Assembly: GCA_041664345.1 (NCBI GenBank)
Contig: JBAYKX010000013.1
Location: forward strand, 1 to 64,000
Direction: 5' to 3'
Source of the DNA: GWE2-40-63 sp041664345
GTDB taxonomy: Bacteria; Bacteroidota; Bacteroidia; Bacteroidales; SZUA-534
Length of the DNA stretch: 64,000 nucleotides
A program made the translations under genes and the position numbers. Shown in pieces: positions 18,347 to 28,129 of the stretch; position 1 is the first letter of the stretch, and each line of letters begins with the position of its first letter. The notes beneath the pieces are model-generated. The model saw nothing but the letters and a program-made list of their open reading frames with translations. It was not told the DNA's origin and made no database searches.

Positions 18347-19660
18347 CTAAGGTATCCGGTTAAACAAAAGGTTGTATTTACGGATGATGTTCATAGTGGA
18401 CGTATCGGAAGGGAATACCGAGTTCAGCCCTTGTGGCTCTTGTGGCGGATCGCCGGAATACGGATCGCCGGCTTTCCAAAAAATCTGTCCTGCTATAGGC
18501 TGGGTAAAACCGACAAAAGTCCAGAAATTGGCACCTTGCAGCTTGTCGCCCAATGCTACACTTTGCGCCACTTGATTAAAACAAAAATTATAATAGTGGT
18601 CACGCATTTTTACCGATGTTTCAAGTTTTAGGTCTTCGCCATCGCGGCCAATTCCAAATTCTTCTAAAACCAGCGGTTTGTTCAATTTACGGGCTACAGC
18701 CAAATGGTCGTCGAAATACTTTTGAACGTTTGTAAGCGCCAAGGGATAGGTGGAATCAGCCTTTTGATAGTTGTACCAGCTCCAATTTTTAATCCATATA
18801 TGAATGGTTAAGTAGTCGATGGAAGGAAAGGTATGGATGGTCTCGAAAAGCTCCAACGACTCGGAACATCCTTTTTCGCCTTCGTTGCCAGTGGTTACCA
18901 AATGGTTGAGGTCAAGCTTCTTGATATGTTTTGAGGCAGATTGAATCCATTGGGTAAACCGTTCAAAATTTTCATCGGCCATTGGGCGGGGTTCGTTGGC
19001 CAATTCCCAAGCCATAATGGTTGGGTCGTTGGTATATTTAATGCCGTTTACTGTGTTGGTTCGGCCAATAATTTCAGTAATAAATTGATTAAGCTGCTCC
19101 TGACAAGGTTGGCATCTGTAAAATTGTTTTTGGTAGGCAAAAAAATCGGGCCAGGTATGAGGGGGAACATTGGGGTTTACAAAATCGCCATACCCATTCC
19201 AATTCAGGTATTGGGCCATTCCGCCCGACCATTCCCAGTTGTTGGTAAGGTAAAGCACGGCAACCATGTTGCGTTGTTGCATTTCGTTCAATAAAAAATC
19301 GAGTCCTTCCAGTAATTTGGGACTTAAAACGCCGGGCTCCTTTATTAATGCCGGAGTAACCCGGAAAGGTTGGTTATCGGGACCTTCGGCTCCCACCATT
19401 ACCCGCAAATTATCAATTCCGTTTTCTTTTAAAAAGTTGAGTTCCCGGGTTAACCGTTCTCGGTCGCCACCAATGGTATCGGCTGCCAAGCTGGCTCCAT
19501 ACCAGTAATTGGTGCCTATGTAGTAATACGGTTTTCCATCTTTATAGAATTGTCCGTTTTTGATAGTAATAAATGCAGTGTCGTCTTTTTTAGTTGAGCA
19601 CGACGGAAAATAGAGTAATGAGCTTATAGCTAATGACGCAATTAGGAAAAGTTTATACAT
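18347..19660 (-). CDS. GH5 (subfamily 7-like) endo-beta-mannanase, lipoprotein
   Basis: Predicted endo-beta-1,4-mannanase on the cell surface. A lipoprotein signal ends in FPSC (Cys21). The catalytic domain begins KNGQFYKDGKPYYYIGTNYW, shows LRVMVGAEG and WEWSGGMAQYL, has the acid/base Glu223 in WELANEPR, and the nucleophile within LVLEEFGIGRDG (about 331-340). These motifs and the 437-residue length fit the GH5_7 mannanases. It is transcribed after the terminator at 19815-19854. A TAATTTTG box (minus strand, 19674-19681) sits very close to the start codon, so a promoter further upstream in the 150-base gap is also possible. The epimerase gene follows at five bases. Confidence 0.9.
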   Translation of the reverse strand: MYKLFLIASLAISSLLYFPSCSTKKDDTAFITIKNGQFYKDGKPYYYIGTNYWYGASLAADTIGGDRERLTRELNFLKENGIDNLRVMVGAEGPDNQPFRVTPALIKEPGVLSPKLLEGLDFLLNEMQQRNMVAVLYLTNNWEWSGGMAQYLNWNGYGDFVNPNVPPHTWPDFFAYQKQFYRCQPCQEQLNQFITEIIGRTNTVNGIKYTNDPTIMAWELANEPRPMADENFERFTQWIQSASKHIKKLDLNHLVTTGNEGEKGCSESLELFETIHTFPSIDYLTIHIWIKNWSWYNYQKADSTYPLALTNVQKYFDDHLAVARKLNKPLVLEEFGIGRDGEDLKLETSVKMRDHYYNFCFNQVAQSVALGDKLQGANFWTFVGFTQPIAGQIFWKAGDPYSGDPPQEPQGLNSVFPSDTSTMNIIRKYNLLFNRIP

Positions 19661-19814
19661 AAAGTGAAAATAACAAAATTAGAACGGTGTAATGATTTAG
19701 TGAAAAATTCCCCCCTATCGTCTCCGCCTTGGCGGAACACTTGCGCTGTAGTGTTGTTTTGAGAAGATAAACATTGTTTATCCCTTATATCATACTTGAC
19801 AGAAGGAGATACGT

Positions 19815-19854
19815 AAATAAAAAAATAGTGCAGGACACCGCGCCCTGCACTATT
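19815..19854 (-). terminator. rho-independent terminator after the surface glycan-binding gene
   Basis: On the minus strand an 11-base perfect stem (arms at 19844-19854 and 19824-19834, AATAGTGCAGG type) with a 9-base GC-rich loop is followed by a run of seven Ts. It begins 15 bases after the stop of the gene ending at 19869. It splits the PUL into an upstream GH26-to-surface-protein unit and a downstream GH5 unit. Confidence 0.85.
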
Positions 19855-19868
19855 CATGAGAAAACCTA

Positions 19869-21836
19869 CTACTTTTTATTAAACTTAGTTACGGCTACTT
19901 GACCTTTTGTATCGGTAGCTTTTACTACATAAACCCCAGAATTAAGAGTTGATACATCAACCCGGTTGTCACTCATTTGTAAGCTTACAACTTTTGCACC
20001 TAATAAGTTGTAAATTTCAACGGATGCTAAGTTAACCATATCAACAGTAAGTTGATTGTTAGCTGGATTTGGATAAACAGTTAAGTTGCTAACCGCTTGT
20101 TTTTGTATAATACCCGTTGGGAACCCTTTCAAGGTTAACTGACCCCAGAACTCTGGACTGGTGTAAGCTTTATCTAAACCAGTATTGTTTGCCCAGTTCA
20201 AAATTGATTTACGCGTATCGGGTGCGCTGGCATCAATTAATGAAAACTCAAAACCAATTTTCTTATCGTTTACAAGTCCTTCTTCAGCCAACACCAAGGC
20301 TTCTTCGTTGGTATTGGTGTTGGTACGGAAATACGTTACCCAAGGAACAGCTATTTCAACTGAAAATCCCAATGAACCTTTGATAATAGCAAAATTGATG
20401 TTAGTTGTATCGTTAATTCCAAAGAAACCGTCCATTCCTAATGCGTTGGCACCAGTTGCATCGTTACCATGAGCAGGACCTTCGGTACCAACGTTAAAGC
20501 GGCTTTGGTGTTGTTCACCGGAAATACGGGCCGAACCTAAATAACGACGGTCTTGAACATCCATAAATAATTCTACCCCATCGTTCATCCATGGTTGTGT
20601 GCTGGTACCTAAATCAAGTGGATCATCATCAGTTACATCTAAATAAATGTACAGGTTTTCCATGTCGGCAACCATTAACAATTCACCGTAGCTATCGTTG
20701 TTTGAAGTAACTTCAGCATTAGCTGCTGCAGCCACTCCATTTACAGTACCTAAGGCTACACGGTTCACTTTATTTACTGTTGATGCCTCAAAAGCATCGT
20801 CGTACAAACCATCAATTTCTACAGCAAGGTTGGTGTAGTTAACATTTGCTGTGTTCAATGGGTCAGCAAGTACCAATTCATAATACCAAACTACTATTTT
20901 TCCAATATACACCTCGGCACCAACTACTGCATTCCATCCGTTGGCCATATCCTGTACTGCAATTTGCAATCCGTCAACCGTTACATTTGGTTTAGCATCG
21001 CTGTTTATTACTGTTAATTCATCGGTTGGTTTTTGTAAACCACCACTGAATGAACTAGAGCCGTTTACCATGGCTTGTACAAAAACGTTGGCATCAACTG
21101 GAGCAACTGTTGATGTACCTTGTCCGTAGGCAAGTTCCATTTTCACTTTATTGTATTTTCCTGTTTCGAAAGGAGCAATTGGTAAATTGGTATTCCAACC
21201 ATCAACGGTAACTTTTAACATGGTTACTCCACCTATTTCGATAACTTCCATTCCATCAGGAAGTGTGCTCACATCTATAGTAGCTGGATCGAACAATACA
21301 GTTGCATCCACAGTAGCCACTTTTCCTACCCAAATGGTATCACCGGTGGTTGGACCCCAACCTACCATCTCTTGTCCAAAGAATTGAATTTGGTGAGCCA
21401 GTGTCATTTCAGGAGTTAAATCCTTTTTGTAGAAAGTAAATTCAGGTTGCGAAGGACTTCCACCTAAGGTAGTAGCTGCAGGAATCATTTGATCTGGATT
21501 CCATGAAGCAGGAACTTTATGAACGGTGTCCATTACTTGCACGGCAGTAACAATTTTGTCTAAGGTTAAACCAGCTTCAACAGTTGGCGTTCCTTGACGA
21601 AACCTTACATAACCTGTTAATTGGGTACCCAAAACAGTTTCCACTTCTGGAATATTAAGAGTAGAGTTCCAGCCATCCACAATTACTTGTAGGTACTTGG
21701 TTCCATCAATGTCCACAATGGACATTTTGTTTGGCAACAATCCTGTATAGGTAGCAGGATCAAAGATCACTGTTTGCGCCTGGCTCACACTGAATAGTGC
21801 CAGCGCCATTAAAAGTGTCGAGAGTAATTTTCTCAT
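19869..21836 (-). CDS. T9SS-sorted surface protein with CBM9-like domain, probable glycan-binding protein
   Basis: A 655-residue exported protein with a signal peptide (cleavage after SQAQ, about 21). Two tandem repeats of about 150 residues begin TVIFDPATYTGLLPNKM and TVLFDPATIDVSTLPDGM, each with a VDGWN motif. A CBM9-like domain follows (about 335-570; LAVEIDGLYDDAFEA, VELFMDV). The end is a T9SS type A sorting domain (LTVYPNPANNQLTVDMVNLA, then VYVVKATDTKG). It sits directly after SusD, where SusE/SusF surface glycan-binding proteins usually sit, but it is anchored through T9SS instead of as a lipoprotein. No catalytic motif is visible. I infer mannan capture for SusCD; the exact ligand is unproven. 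Confidence 0.8.
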   Translation of the reverse strand: MRKLLSTLLMALALFSVSQAQTVIFDPATYTGLLPNKMSIVDIDGTKYLQVIVDGWNSTLNIPEVETVLGTQLTGYVRFRQGTPTVEAGLTLDKIVTAVQVMDTVHKVPASWNPDQMIPAATTLGGSPSQPEFTFYKKDLTPEMTLAHQIQFFGQEMVGWGPTTGDTIWVGKVATVDATVLFDPATIDVSTLPDGMEVIEIGGVTMLKVTVDGWNTNLPIAPFETGKYNKVKMELAYGQGTSTVAPVDANVFVQAMVNGSSSFSGGLQKPTDELTVINSDAKPNVTVDGLQIAVQDMANGWNAVVGAEVYIGKIVVWYYELVLADPLNTANVNYTNLAVEIDGLYDDAFEASTVNKVNRVALGTVNGVAAAANAEVTSNNDSYGELLMVADMENLYIYLDVTDDDPLDLGTSTQPWMNDGVELFMDVQDRRYLGSARISGEQHQSRFNVGTEGPAHGNDATGANALGMDGFFGINDTTNINFAIIKGSLGFSVEIAVPWVTYFRTNTNTNEEALVLAEEGLVNDKKIGFEFSLIDASAPDTRKSILNWANNTGLDKAYTSPEFWGQLTLKGFPTGIIQKQAVSNLTVYPNPANNQLTVDMVNLASVEIYNLLGAKVVSLQMSDNRVDVSTLNSGVYVVKATDTKGQVAVTKFNKK

Positions 21837-21910
21837 AATTTTGAAATTTAGTTAATTAATAAAAAAATATAAATGTCAGGTACCCATTTTACTGGATGCC
21901 TTGGGTGTTG

Positions 21911-23665
21911 CTATTGCCAGCCTTCGTATTGCTTAAGGGCGCCTTTACTTATTTGTATTTCGGTTGTTGGTATTGGGAAAAATTCATGTTTTCCTTTTAC
22001 AAAACTCAATATAAACTCGTCTCCCATGGAAGCCAATGTTATGTTATTAATGTAATCATAAGCCAGATTCCATCGTACTAAATCAAAAAACCGGTTCGTC
22101 TCACAGGCGAATTCCAGTCTTCGCTCATGTACAATGTCTTCAAATGAAACAGCCGTTAAATCCAATGGATAACCCGTTTCCCCTGACATTCTGGCCCGCT
22201 TTCGAACCTGATTGACGTAGTCAAGTGCTTTTGGGTTATCGCCGCTTTTAATAGCTGCTTCGGCCGCCATTAAAACCACATCGGCATAACGTATCAAGCG
22301 AATATTGAAAGGGCCATCGTGGAAATTTGCCATGCTTCCCCAATATTCTGATGGCGAACATTCAAATTTTCTACCGATAGTACCTGTTGGTAGATTCGAG
22401 AAGTTCATGTCAACCCAAGTGCCATTGGAACCGGTGGGATAAAGCACGGTATCACCTTCCATTCCTACGGTGGTTAAATATCGAGGGTCAAGGGTAGAGT
22501 CGGTAGGTACGGAGTTTAATCCTGTTTCGCGGGCATCGTTATTGCCAAAGGCATTTAACATATATTTCGATGGCAGATTAAAACTCCATCCAAAACCACC
22601 TTGTTGTGTTCCATCGGGCTTATTGGTAAACCGCACAGTAGAGTAAACCGTTAAATAGTTTCCACGGCTGTAGGTCCAGCCTTTTCCGTCTTTTACATTT
22701 TCAATTTCCCATACACTTTCGTCGCTGTTATCTCCATCAACAGTAAATATCCAACGGAAACCACCAATAGTTTGCGATGGCAAAACCCGCCACGAAGGGA
22801 ATCGTTCTCCATTTATTCCCACCAAATTATATTCTGTTGAACCAATTACCGCTTCAGCTTGGATTAAGGCATCGGTATATCGGTTCTGGCAACCTTCAAA
22901 CCGAATGTCATTGGAATAGTTTTCGGCGTATGACGATTCATATAAATAAGCTTTTGCCAACAATGCCTGTGCTGCTCCCTTTGAGGCTCTTCCAACATTA
23001 TCAGCACCAAGTTCACTTTTTGTCTTCAGTAGAGGAATAGCCGCTTCCAAATCAGCTTGAACAAAATGCAATACCTCGGCAATGCTATTTCTTGGGTTAC
23101 TAATCATACTTGGACTTACCACTTTATCAGCAATGGGTACCCCACCGTATATTTGCAATAGGGTAAAATGGAAATAAGCACGTATAAAACGCATTTCAGC
23201 AGCCCGTAAATCTATCATAGCCGATGTGGCAGCAAATTCCTCAGGGGTTTTCGATTTTCCCAGTTCAATTTCACGCACTTGTTCGGCATATTGGAAATAG
23301 GTATTGGCAAAACGGATTCCTTTGTAAGGATATCCCCACATACCTTCTAATTTGCCTTCATTAGCCGAATGTGTTAGCCGGTCAATACGTTGGAATTCAG
23401 GCCAGTCGTTTACATTTTCGCCACCCATCTCGGTATCATCCGATATACTTTGGAACCCAATGGTATAGAATATATCGTAGATATCGCGGGTGGCAAGTAT
23501 GCCATAGGCTGCTGTTGCGGTAAAGTCTAACGATTCAAAACTGGTATAAAACGATTCGGTGGTATCCTTTGCAATGGGTTTATAATCTAAAAATTCATCG
23601 CTACAGGCTACCAGAATGCTGGTAAGTATTAGTATGATTGTTATTTTTGAATTTATTGTTTTCAT
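21911..23665 (-). CDS. SusD-family glycan-binding lipoprotein
   Basis: The outer-membrane lipoprotein partner of the SusC channel. From the ATG at 23665 the signal MKTINSKITIILILTSILVA ends at Cys21, followed by the typical SDEFLDYKP. The TPR-rich SusD/RagB fold is supported by the AEMRFIRAYFHFTLLQIYGG segment near residue 165 and by the C-terminal FFDLVRWNLAYDYIN region. The open frame extends 11 codons further upstream, but those codons lie in the SusC end and lack a signal, so I chose 23665. It starts 20 bases after the SusC stop. It should bind imported manno-oligosaccharides and form a lid on SusC. Confidence 0.94.
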   Translation of the reverse strand: MKTINSKITIILILTSILVACSDEFLDYKPIAKDTTESFYTSFESLDFTATAAYGILATRDIYDIFYTIGFQSISDDTEMGGENVNDWPEFQRIDRLTHSANEGKLEGMWGYPYKGIRFANTYFQYAEQVREIELGKSKTPEEFAATSAMIDLRAAEMRFIRAYFHFTLLQIYGGVPIADKVVSPSMISNPRNSIAEVLHFVQADLEAAIPLLKTKSELGADNVGRASKGAAQALLAKAYLYESSYAENYSNDIRFEGCQNRYTDALIQAEAVIGSTEYNLVGINGERFPSWRVLPSQTIGGFRWIFTVDGDNSDESVWEIENVKDGKGWTYSRGNYLTVYSTVRFTNKPDGTQQGGFGWSFNLPSKYMLNAFGNNDARETGLNSVPTDSTLDPRYLTTVGMEGDTVLYPTGSNGTWVDMNFSNLPTGTIGRKFECSPSEYWGSMANFHDGPFNIRLIRYADVVLMAAEAAIKSGDNPKALDYVNQVRKRARMSGETGYPLDLTAVSFEDIVHERRLEFACETNRFFDLVRWNLAYDYINNITLASMGDEFILSFVKGKHEFFPIPTTEIQISKGALKQYEGWQ

Positions 23666-23684
23666 AGACTGTGCTTTTTTAGAA

Positions 23685-26600
23685 TTAGAAAGTAACATTT
23701 AAGCCAATATTATACATCTTTGCTTGAGGATAGGCTGCTTGATCAAGGCCGCGGACCAAAACACCAGTGCTTCCTACTTCGGGGTCCATTCCGCTGTATT
23801 TGGTAAATGTCATTAAGTTTTTTGCTCCAAAAAATACCCTAACCTTTTCAATATCAACGAATTTGGTTATATTCTCCGGAAGGGTATATCCAATTTCAAG
23901 GTTTTTAATCCGTAAATAGGAGCCATCTTCGATGTAAAAACTTGAAAGGGTAGAAAAGTTAGCGTTGGCATTTTTTGGGTCAATTCTTGGGTAGGTAGCG
24001 TCGTCATTGGCAACAGAGGCAACCTTACCCTGTCGGTCAACCAAATCAACTGAATAATGATCGTTTACATAATCGCTGCTCCAGTTAAAAGCTCCATCGG
24101 TATTGTACTCGTATAATTTTACGGCGTTAAAAATTTTATTTCCAATGGTACCTTGTAGGAACAAGGCCAAATCAAAATATCCCATTGTAGTGTTGCCATA
24201 TTGACAATTAAAGTTAATTCCAAACAGGAATTTAGGATTTGGGTTACCAATGGGTACAATATCGTCGTTGTTTAATTTGCCATCGCCATTCACATCGCGG
24301 AAGCGGATATCGCCCGGTTGTGCTTTGGGCTGTGCATAAACGGTATCGCCATCCACTAATGTATAGGGTTGGTTGGTTACAATTCCTGCGGCATTCGGCA
24401 TATCGGCTAAACGAAAAAGACCATCGGCAATGTAGCCGTAATATTCACCAATGGGACCTCCCTGAATGGTTTTAGTTAAAAAGCCACCTATCCCTTTAGT
24501 CTCACCGGCTAACAGCGTGTCGGGTTCAATATCTCCGGCTTCGGTATGTAGGTAGGTCATGTTTCCGCTAACTTCGTAATTAAAGCTTCCGCGCTGCTCT
24601 TTCCAGCCTACCGATAATTCAAGTCCGTTATTTTTTAGATTTCCCACATTCATTATGGGATTGCCGGCTCCACCTTCAAAAAATTTATCGCGAACAATCC
24701 AGCCCGACCAGTAAACTACCGGGGTTTCCATTAACATGCCTTGGTTGTGTTTTTCAAAATAATCGGCTGTTACCGATAATTTGCTGTCGATCATTCGTAA
24801 ATCGAGTCCAAAGTTACTGGTAACCACTGTTTCCCATCCCACTTCCCGGTTTACCATTTTATTTGGCCCTGCACCCGTTGATGAAGCCGGCCCGTTATCG
24901 AAGCTATACATATACACATCCTGAAAAGCTACGGTAGAATAGTAAACATCTCTTGGAATAACACTATTACCTGTTTGCCCCCAACCATAACGAATTTTTC
25001 CAAAATTAAGCCAGGGTAAGGTATTGGTTACCACATCCAGTTCCGTGAATTTAAACCCTAACGAAAAGGATGGAAAACTACCGGATCTGTTATCAGGGCC
25101 AAATGAGGAACTGTAATCCTTTCTAAAATTGAATTGTCCGAGTATCATTCCTTTATAGTCGTAGTTAAAGCGTCCCAAATAGCTATAACCGGCACCTTCG
25201 CCTCCGCCACCCGTTGGCAACTGGGCAACTAAAGTATCGTTGGTGCTGGCTTCGAAGTACCACATTTCAGGGGTTTGATTGATCAAATCCCAGCGCAGTC
25301 CACTTTCCCATTCTTCTTTACTGTAACCCGATTCAAATCCCGCTAATATGGAAAAATTGTGTACATCGAATAGCGTTTTGTTGTAAGTAGCCATATTTTG
25401 CCATTTCCAGGCAGTATAACGACCACTTCCTCTGGTAATTTTGCTATTGTTGTTATTTAACGAACTGGTAATATAAAAAATGGGCGAAAAAGTATAGTTG
25501 TTGCTGAAAGCAGCTTCACCCGTAATTCTGCTTTCCACAGCAAAACCCTCGAATGGATTAACCTTGGCAAAGAATGTTCCTAGAAGATCGTTTCCATAGG
25601 ATTCATGGTTTTTTAAAGAAACAGTAGATAGTGGATTTGAGGTATTACCCAGTGGGGTATACGACCAACCTTGATCGTATTCCGATTCAGTAATTTTTTC
25701 TCCATAAGGTTCAACAAACGAATGGTATTGAATGGCTTGCAAAATTGGGGTGGCATATTCATTCAAATATTCCCATTCCTCAAAGCCTTTATTTATCTGA
25801 CGTGTATAGGAAGTATTAGCGCCAACAGTAAGCCATTTATTGGCTTTGTGTTCTGAATTTAACCGAACCGATAATTTTTCGTAGTTGCTGTTCTCTAATA
25901 TTCCGCCTTGTTTTATATAGCCAATACCCATATAAAAGGTTGATTTATCGTTACCGCCTGACACACCTATATCGTAGTTTTGTGTATGGGCTGTTCTGAA
26001 AATCATATCCTGATAATTATAGGTAGGTAAGGTGTCAACATTTGAGAAAAAATAGTTTCTTTTCTTTGCCAGTACTTCCCATTCATGATACATTTTTCCA
26101 AATTCCGGTCCCGATGCCATATCCAGTGTTTTAATAACATGGCTCTTGCCTGCCCACATATTAAAAGTAACTTTAGTATCACCAGCTTTCCCTTTTTTGG
26201 TTGTAACCAGAATAACACCGGCTGCGCCCTGTGCTCCATATATGGCTGCTGCCGAAGCATCTTTTAATATTTCCATGGATTCAATGTCGCTTGAATTTAC
26301 AGTATTCGGACTTGATTGTACCCCATCAACAATCCAGATGGGTTCGGTACCGTTGATTGATGTGATTCCCCTTATCTGCACTTTTACTGAGGAGCCGGGA
26401 GCACCGGTGGCGCTTTGTACTTGAACCCCTGCTGCACGTCCTTGCAAGGCTTCCTGAATGTTTGTAGCCCTCGATTGCTCCAAATCAGCAGCTGACACAG
26501 AAGAAACAGCACTGGTAAGATCCGATCTTTTTTGCGTACCATACCCAATTACTACTACTTCGGAAAGCTCTGAAATATCTTCCAATAGTGTAAAATTCAT

Positions 26601-26894
26601 TACCGCTGTTTTGGTATTGGTTAAATCGACTGGCTTGGTTTGGTTGGCAAAGCCAATAAAACTAACCACCAATTCAATGGGTTGGTTAACCAGACCACTT
26701 AATGAGAAGTTGCCATCCAGGTCGGTTACGGTTCCGGTTGAAGTGCCTTTTACCATAATATTAACTCCAATCAGTGCTTCACCTCCTGAATCGGTTACTT
26801 TACCTGTTACAGAGCCATTTTGTGCGAATACTCCCATTGGAATTAAAAGGAATAGGAACATCCGCATAAATTTCGAGAATATAGATTTTTCCAT
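23685..26894 (-). CDS. SusC-family TonB-dependent outer-membrane transporter
   Basis: A 1069-residue TonB-dependent channel for oligosaccharide import. After the signal peptide (about 1-25) comes a carboxypeptidase-like regulatory domain (GSVTGKVTDSGGEALIGVNI), a TonB-box-like stretch (VVVIGYGTQKR), and the plug domain with the family motif LQGRAAGVQVQSATGAPG. The rest is a 22-strand barrel ending in GLNVTF with the terminal Phe needed for outer-membrane insertion. It starts ten bases after the GH130 stop and is followed by SusD, so all are probably on one mRNA from the promoter at 30583-30590. There is no STN domain, so direct control through a sigma/anti-sigma pair is not indicated. Confidence 0.95.
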   Translation of the reverse strand: MEKSIFSKFMRMFLFLLIPMGVFAQNGSVTGKVTDSGGEALIGVNIMVKGTSTGTVTDLDGNFSLSGLVNQPIELVVSFIGFANQTKPVDLTNTKTAVMNFTLLEDISELSEVVVIGYGTQKRSDLTSAVSSVSAADLEQSRATNIQEALQGRAAGVQVQSATGAPGSSVKVQIRGITSINGTEPIWIVDGVQSSPNTVNSSDIESMEILKDASAAAIYGAQGAAGVILVTTKKGKAGDTKVTFNMWAGKSHVIKTLDMASGPEFGKMYHEWEVLAKKRNYFFSNVDTLPTYNYQDMIFRTAHTQNYDIGVSGGNDKSTFYMGIGYIKQGGILENSNYEKLSVRLNSEHKANKWLTVGANTSYTRQINKGFEEWEYLNEYATPILQAIQYHSFVEPYGEKITESEYDQGWSYTPLGNTSNPLSTVSLKNHESYGNDLLGTFFAKVNPFEGFAVESRITGEAAFSNNYTFSPIFYITSSLNNNNSKITRGSGRYTAWKWQNMATYNKTLFDVHNFSILAGFESGYSKEEWESGLRWDLINQTPEMWYFEASTNDTLVAQLPTGGGGEGAGYSYLGRFNYDYKGMILGQFNFRKDYSSSFGPDNRSGSFPSFSLGFKFTELDVVTNTLPWLNFGKIRYGWGQTGNSVIPRDVYYSTVAFQDVYMYSFDNGPASSTGAGPNKMVNREVGWETVVTSNFGLDLRMIDSKLSVTADYFEKHNQGMLMETPVVYWSGWIVRDKFFEGGAGNPIMNVGNLKNNGLELSVGWKEQRGSFNYEVSGNMTYLHTEAGDIEPDTLLAGETKGIGGFLTKTIQGGPIGEYYGYIADGLFRLADMPNAAGIVTNQPYTLVDGDTVYAQPKAQPGDIRFRDVNGDGKLNNDDIVPIGNPNPKFLFGINFNCQYGNTTMGYFDLALFLQGTIGNKIFNAVKLYEYNTDGAFNWSSDYVNDHYSVDLVDRQGKVASVANDDATYPRIDPKNANANFSTLSSFYIEDGSYLRIKNLEIGYTLPENITKFVDIEKVRVFFGAKNLMTFTKYSGMDPEVGSTGVLVRGLDQAAYPQAKMYNIGLNVTF

Positions 26895-26904
26895 AGTAAA
26901 CTAG

Positions 26905-28083
26905 TTAGCGTTTTGTTAAGTTTTTATTAATAAGTTGGTATAACGATTCCACCGAGGTGGCACTTCGAAGTCCGTCTTCAGGTGTGTTCATGCAATAGTC
27001 AATCAGTTGTTCAATGGTTGAAACAGCTACATGAAGCCTCGTGTCGGAAGAGGCGTAATAAATGTAAACGGTGCCATCGTCATCGGCAATCCATCCATTC
27101 GAAAATACTACGTTCGACACATCGCCAACCCTTTCGGAATCAATTGGGGCAATAAAATAGCCGGCTGGTTTGTGGGTTACTTTGGTTAAATCTTTTAAGT
27201 CAGTCATAAACAGATACAACACATAACGCAATCCGGCGGCCGTATTGCGAACCCCATGTGCCAAATGCAGCCAACCTTGTGGGGTTTTAATGGGTGCAGG
27301 ACCTTGTCCGTTTTTCACTTCATAAACCGTATGGTAGGTTTTTTGGTCCAATATTACTTCTTCTTTAACTTCGGCGTGTTCCATGGTTTCGGTAAGTCCA
27401 AAGCCAATACCGCCACCCGAACCGGTGTCAATAAATCCGTCTTGTGGGCGGGTATAAAGGGCATACTTGCCATTTACAAATTCAGGATGTAATACCACAT
27501 TTCGTTGTTGTCCGGAATATGTAATTAAATCGGGCAGACGTTCCCATGTTATCAAATCCTTGGTACGGGCAATCCCACATTGGGCTGTGGCTGTTGATGT
27601 ATCTCCCGCCGGTGCTTTGGGGTCTTTGCGTTCGGTGCAAAAAAGGCCGTAAATCCAACCGTCTTCGTGTTTTACCACGCGCATATCGTACACATTGGTA
27701 TCGGGTTCCTCGGTTTCGGGCAACCGAACCGGATAATCCCAGAATTTAAAATGGTCAATTCCATTTGGACTTTCAGCCACAGCAAAAAACGATTTCCGGT
27801 CGTTTCCTTCAACCCGGGCAACTACCAGATATTTGTTGTTTAGTTTAATGGCACCCGCATTAAATGTGGCATTGATTCCAATACGCTCCATTAAATAGGG
27901 ATTGGTTTCCGGATTGAGATCGTACCTCCAAAATAAGGGAGCATGGTTGTTTGTTAATACCGGATTTTTGTAACGATAATAAATCCCGTTAAATCCATCA
28001 GTAACCGGTTTGTTGTTCATTGCCACCAAATTATCGAATTCTTTGGTTAGCTGTTTTAATCGTTTTGCAAATTGTTTTTTCAT
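26905..28083 (-). CDS. GH130 4-O-beta-D-mannosyl-D-glucose phosphorylase
   Basis: A cytoplasmic phosphorylase of 392 residues with no signal peptide. It should split mannosyl-beta-1,4-glucose with phosphate into mannose-1-phosphate and glucose. The GH130 five-bladed propeller motifs are clear: YRYKNPVLTNNHAP, GINATFNAGAI, EPDTNVYDMR (residues 127-135, containing the expected catalytic Asp), QRNVVLHPEFV and GSGGGIGFG. The close match to the subfamily 1 pattern, together with the epimerase gene in the locus, fits the mannobiose epimerase/phosphorylase pathway known from Bacteroides fragilis. The gene lies ten bases before SusC and 46 bases after the sulfatase-fold gene. Confidence 0.92.
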   Translation of the reverse strand: MKKQFAKRLKQLTKEFDNLVAMNNKPVTDGFNGIYYRYKNPVLTNNHAPLFWRYDLNPETNPYLMERIGINATFNAGAIKLNNKYLVVARVEGNDRKSFFAVAESPNGIDHFKFWDYPVRLPETEEPDTNVYDMRVVKHEDGWIYGLFCTERKDPKAPAGDTSTATAQCGIARTKDLITWERLPDLITYSGQQRNVVLHPEFVNGKYALYTRPQDGFIDTGSGGGIGFGLTETMEHAEVKEEVILDQKTYHTVYEVKNGQGPAPIKTPQGWLHLAHGVRNTAAGLRYVLYLFMTDLKDLTKVTHKPAGYFIAPIDSERVGDVSNVVFSNGWIADDDGTVYIYYASSDTRLHVAVSTIEQLIDYCMNTPEDGLRSATSVESLYQLINKNLTKR

Positions 28084-28129
28084 TTATTTTTTATGTTGAA
28101 ATAATAAAATTTGTCCAGGGTTAAACTAA

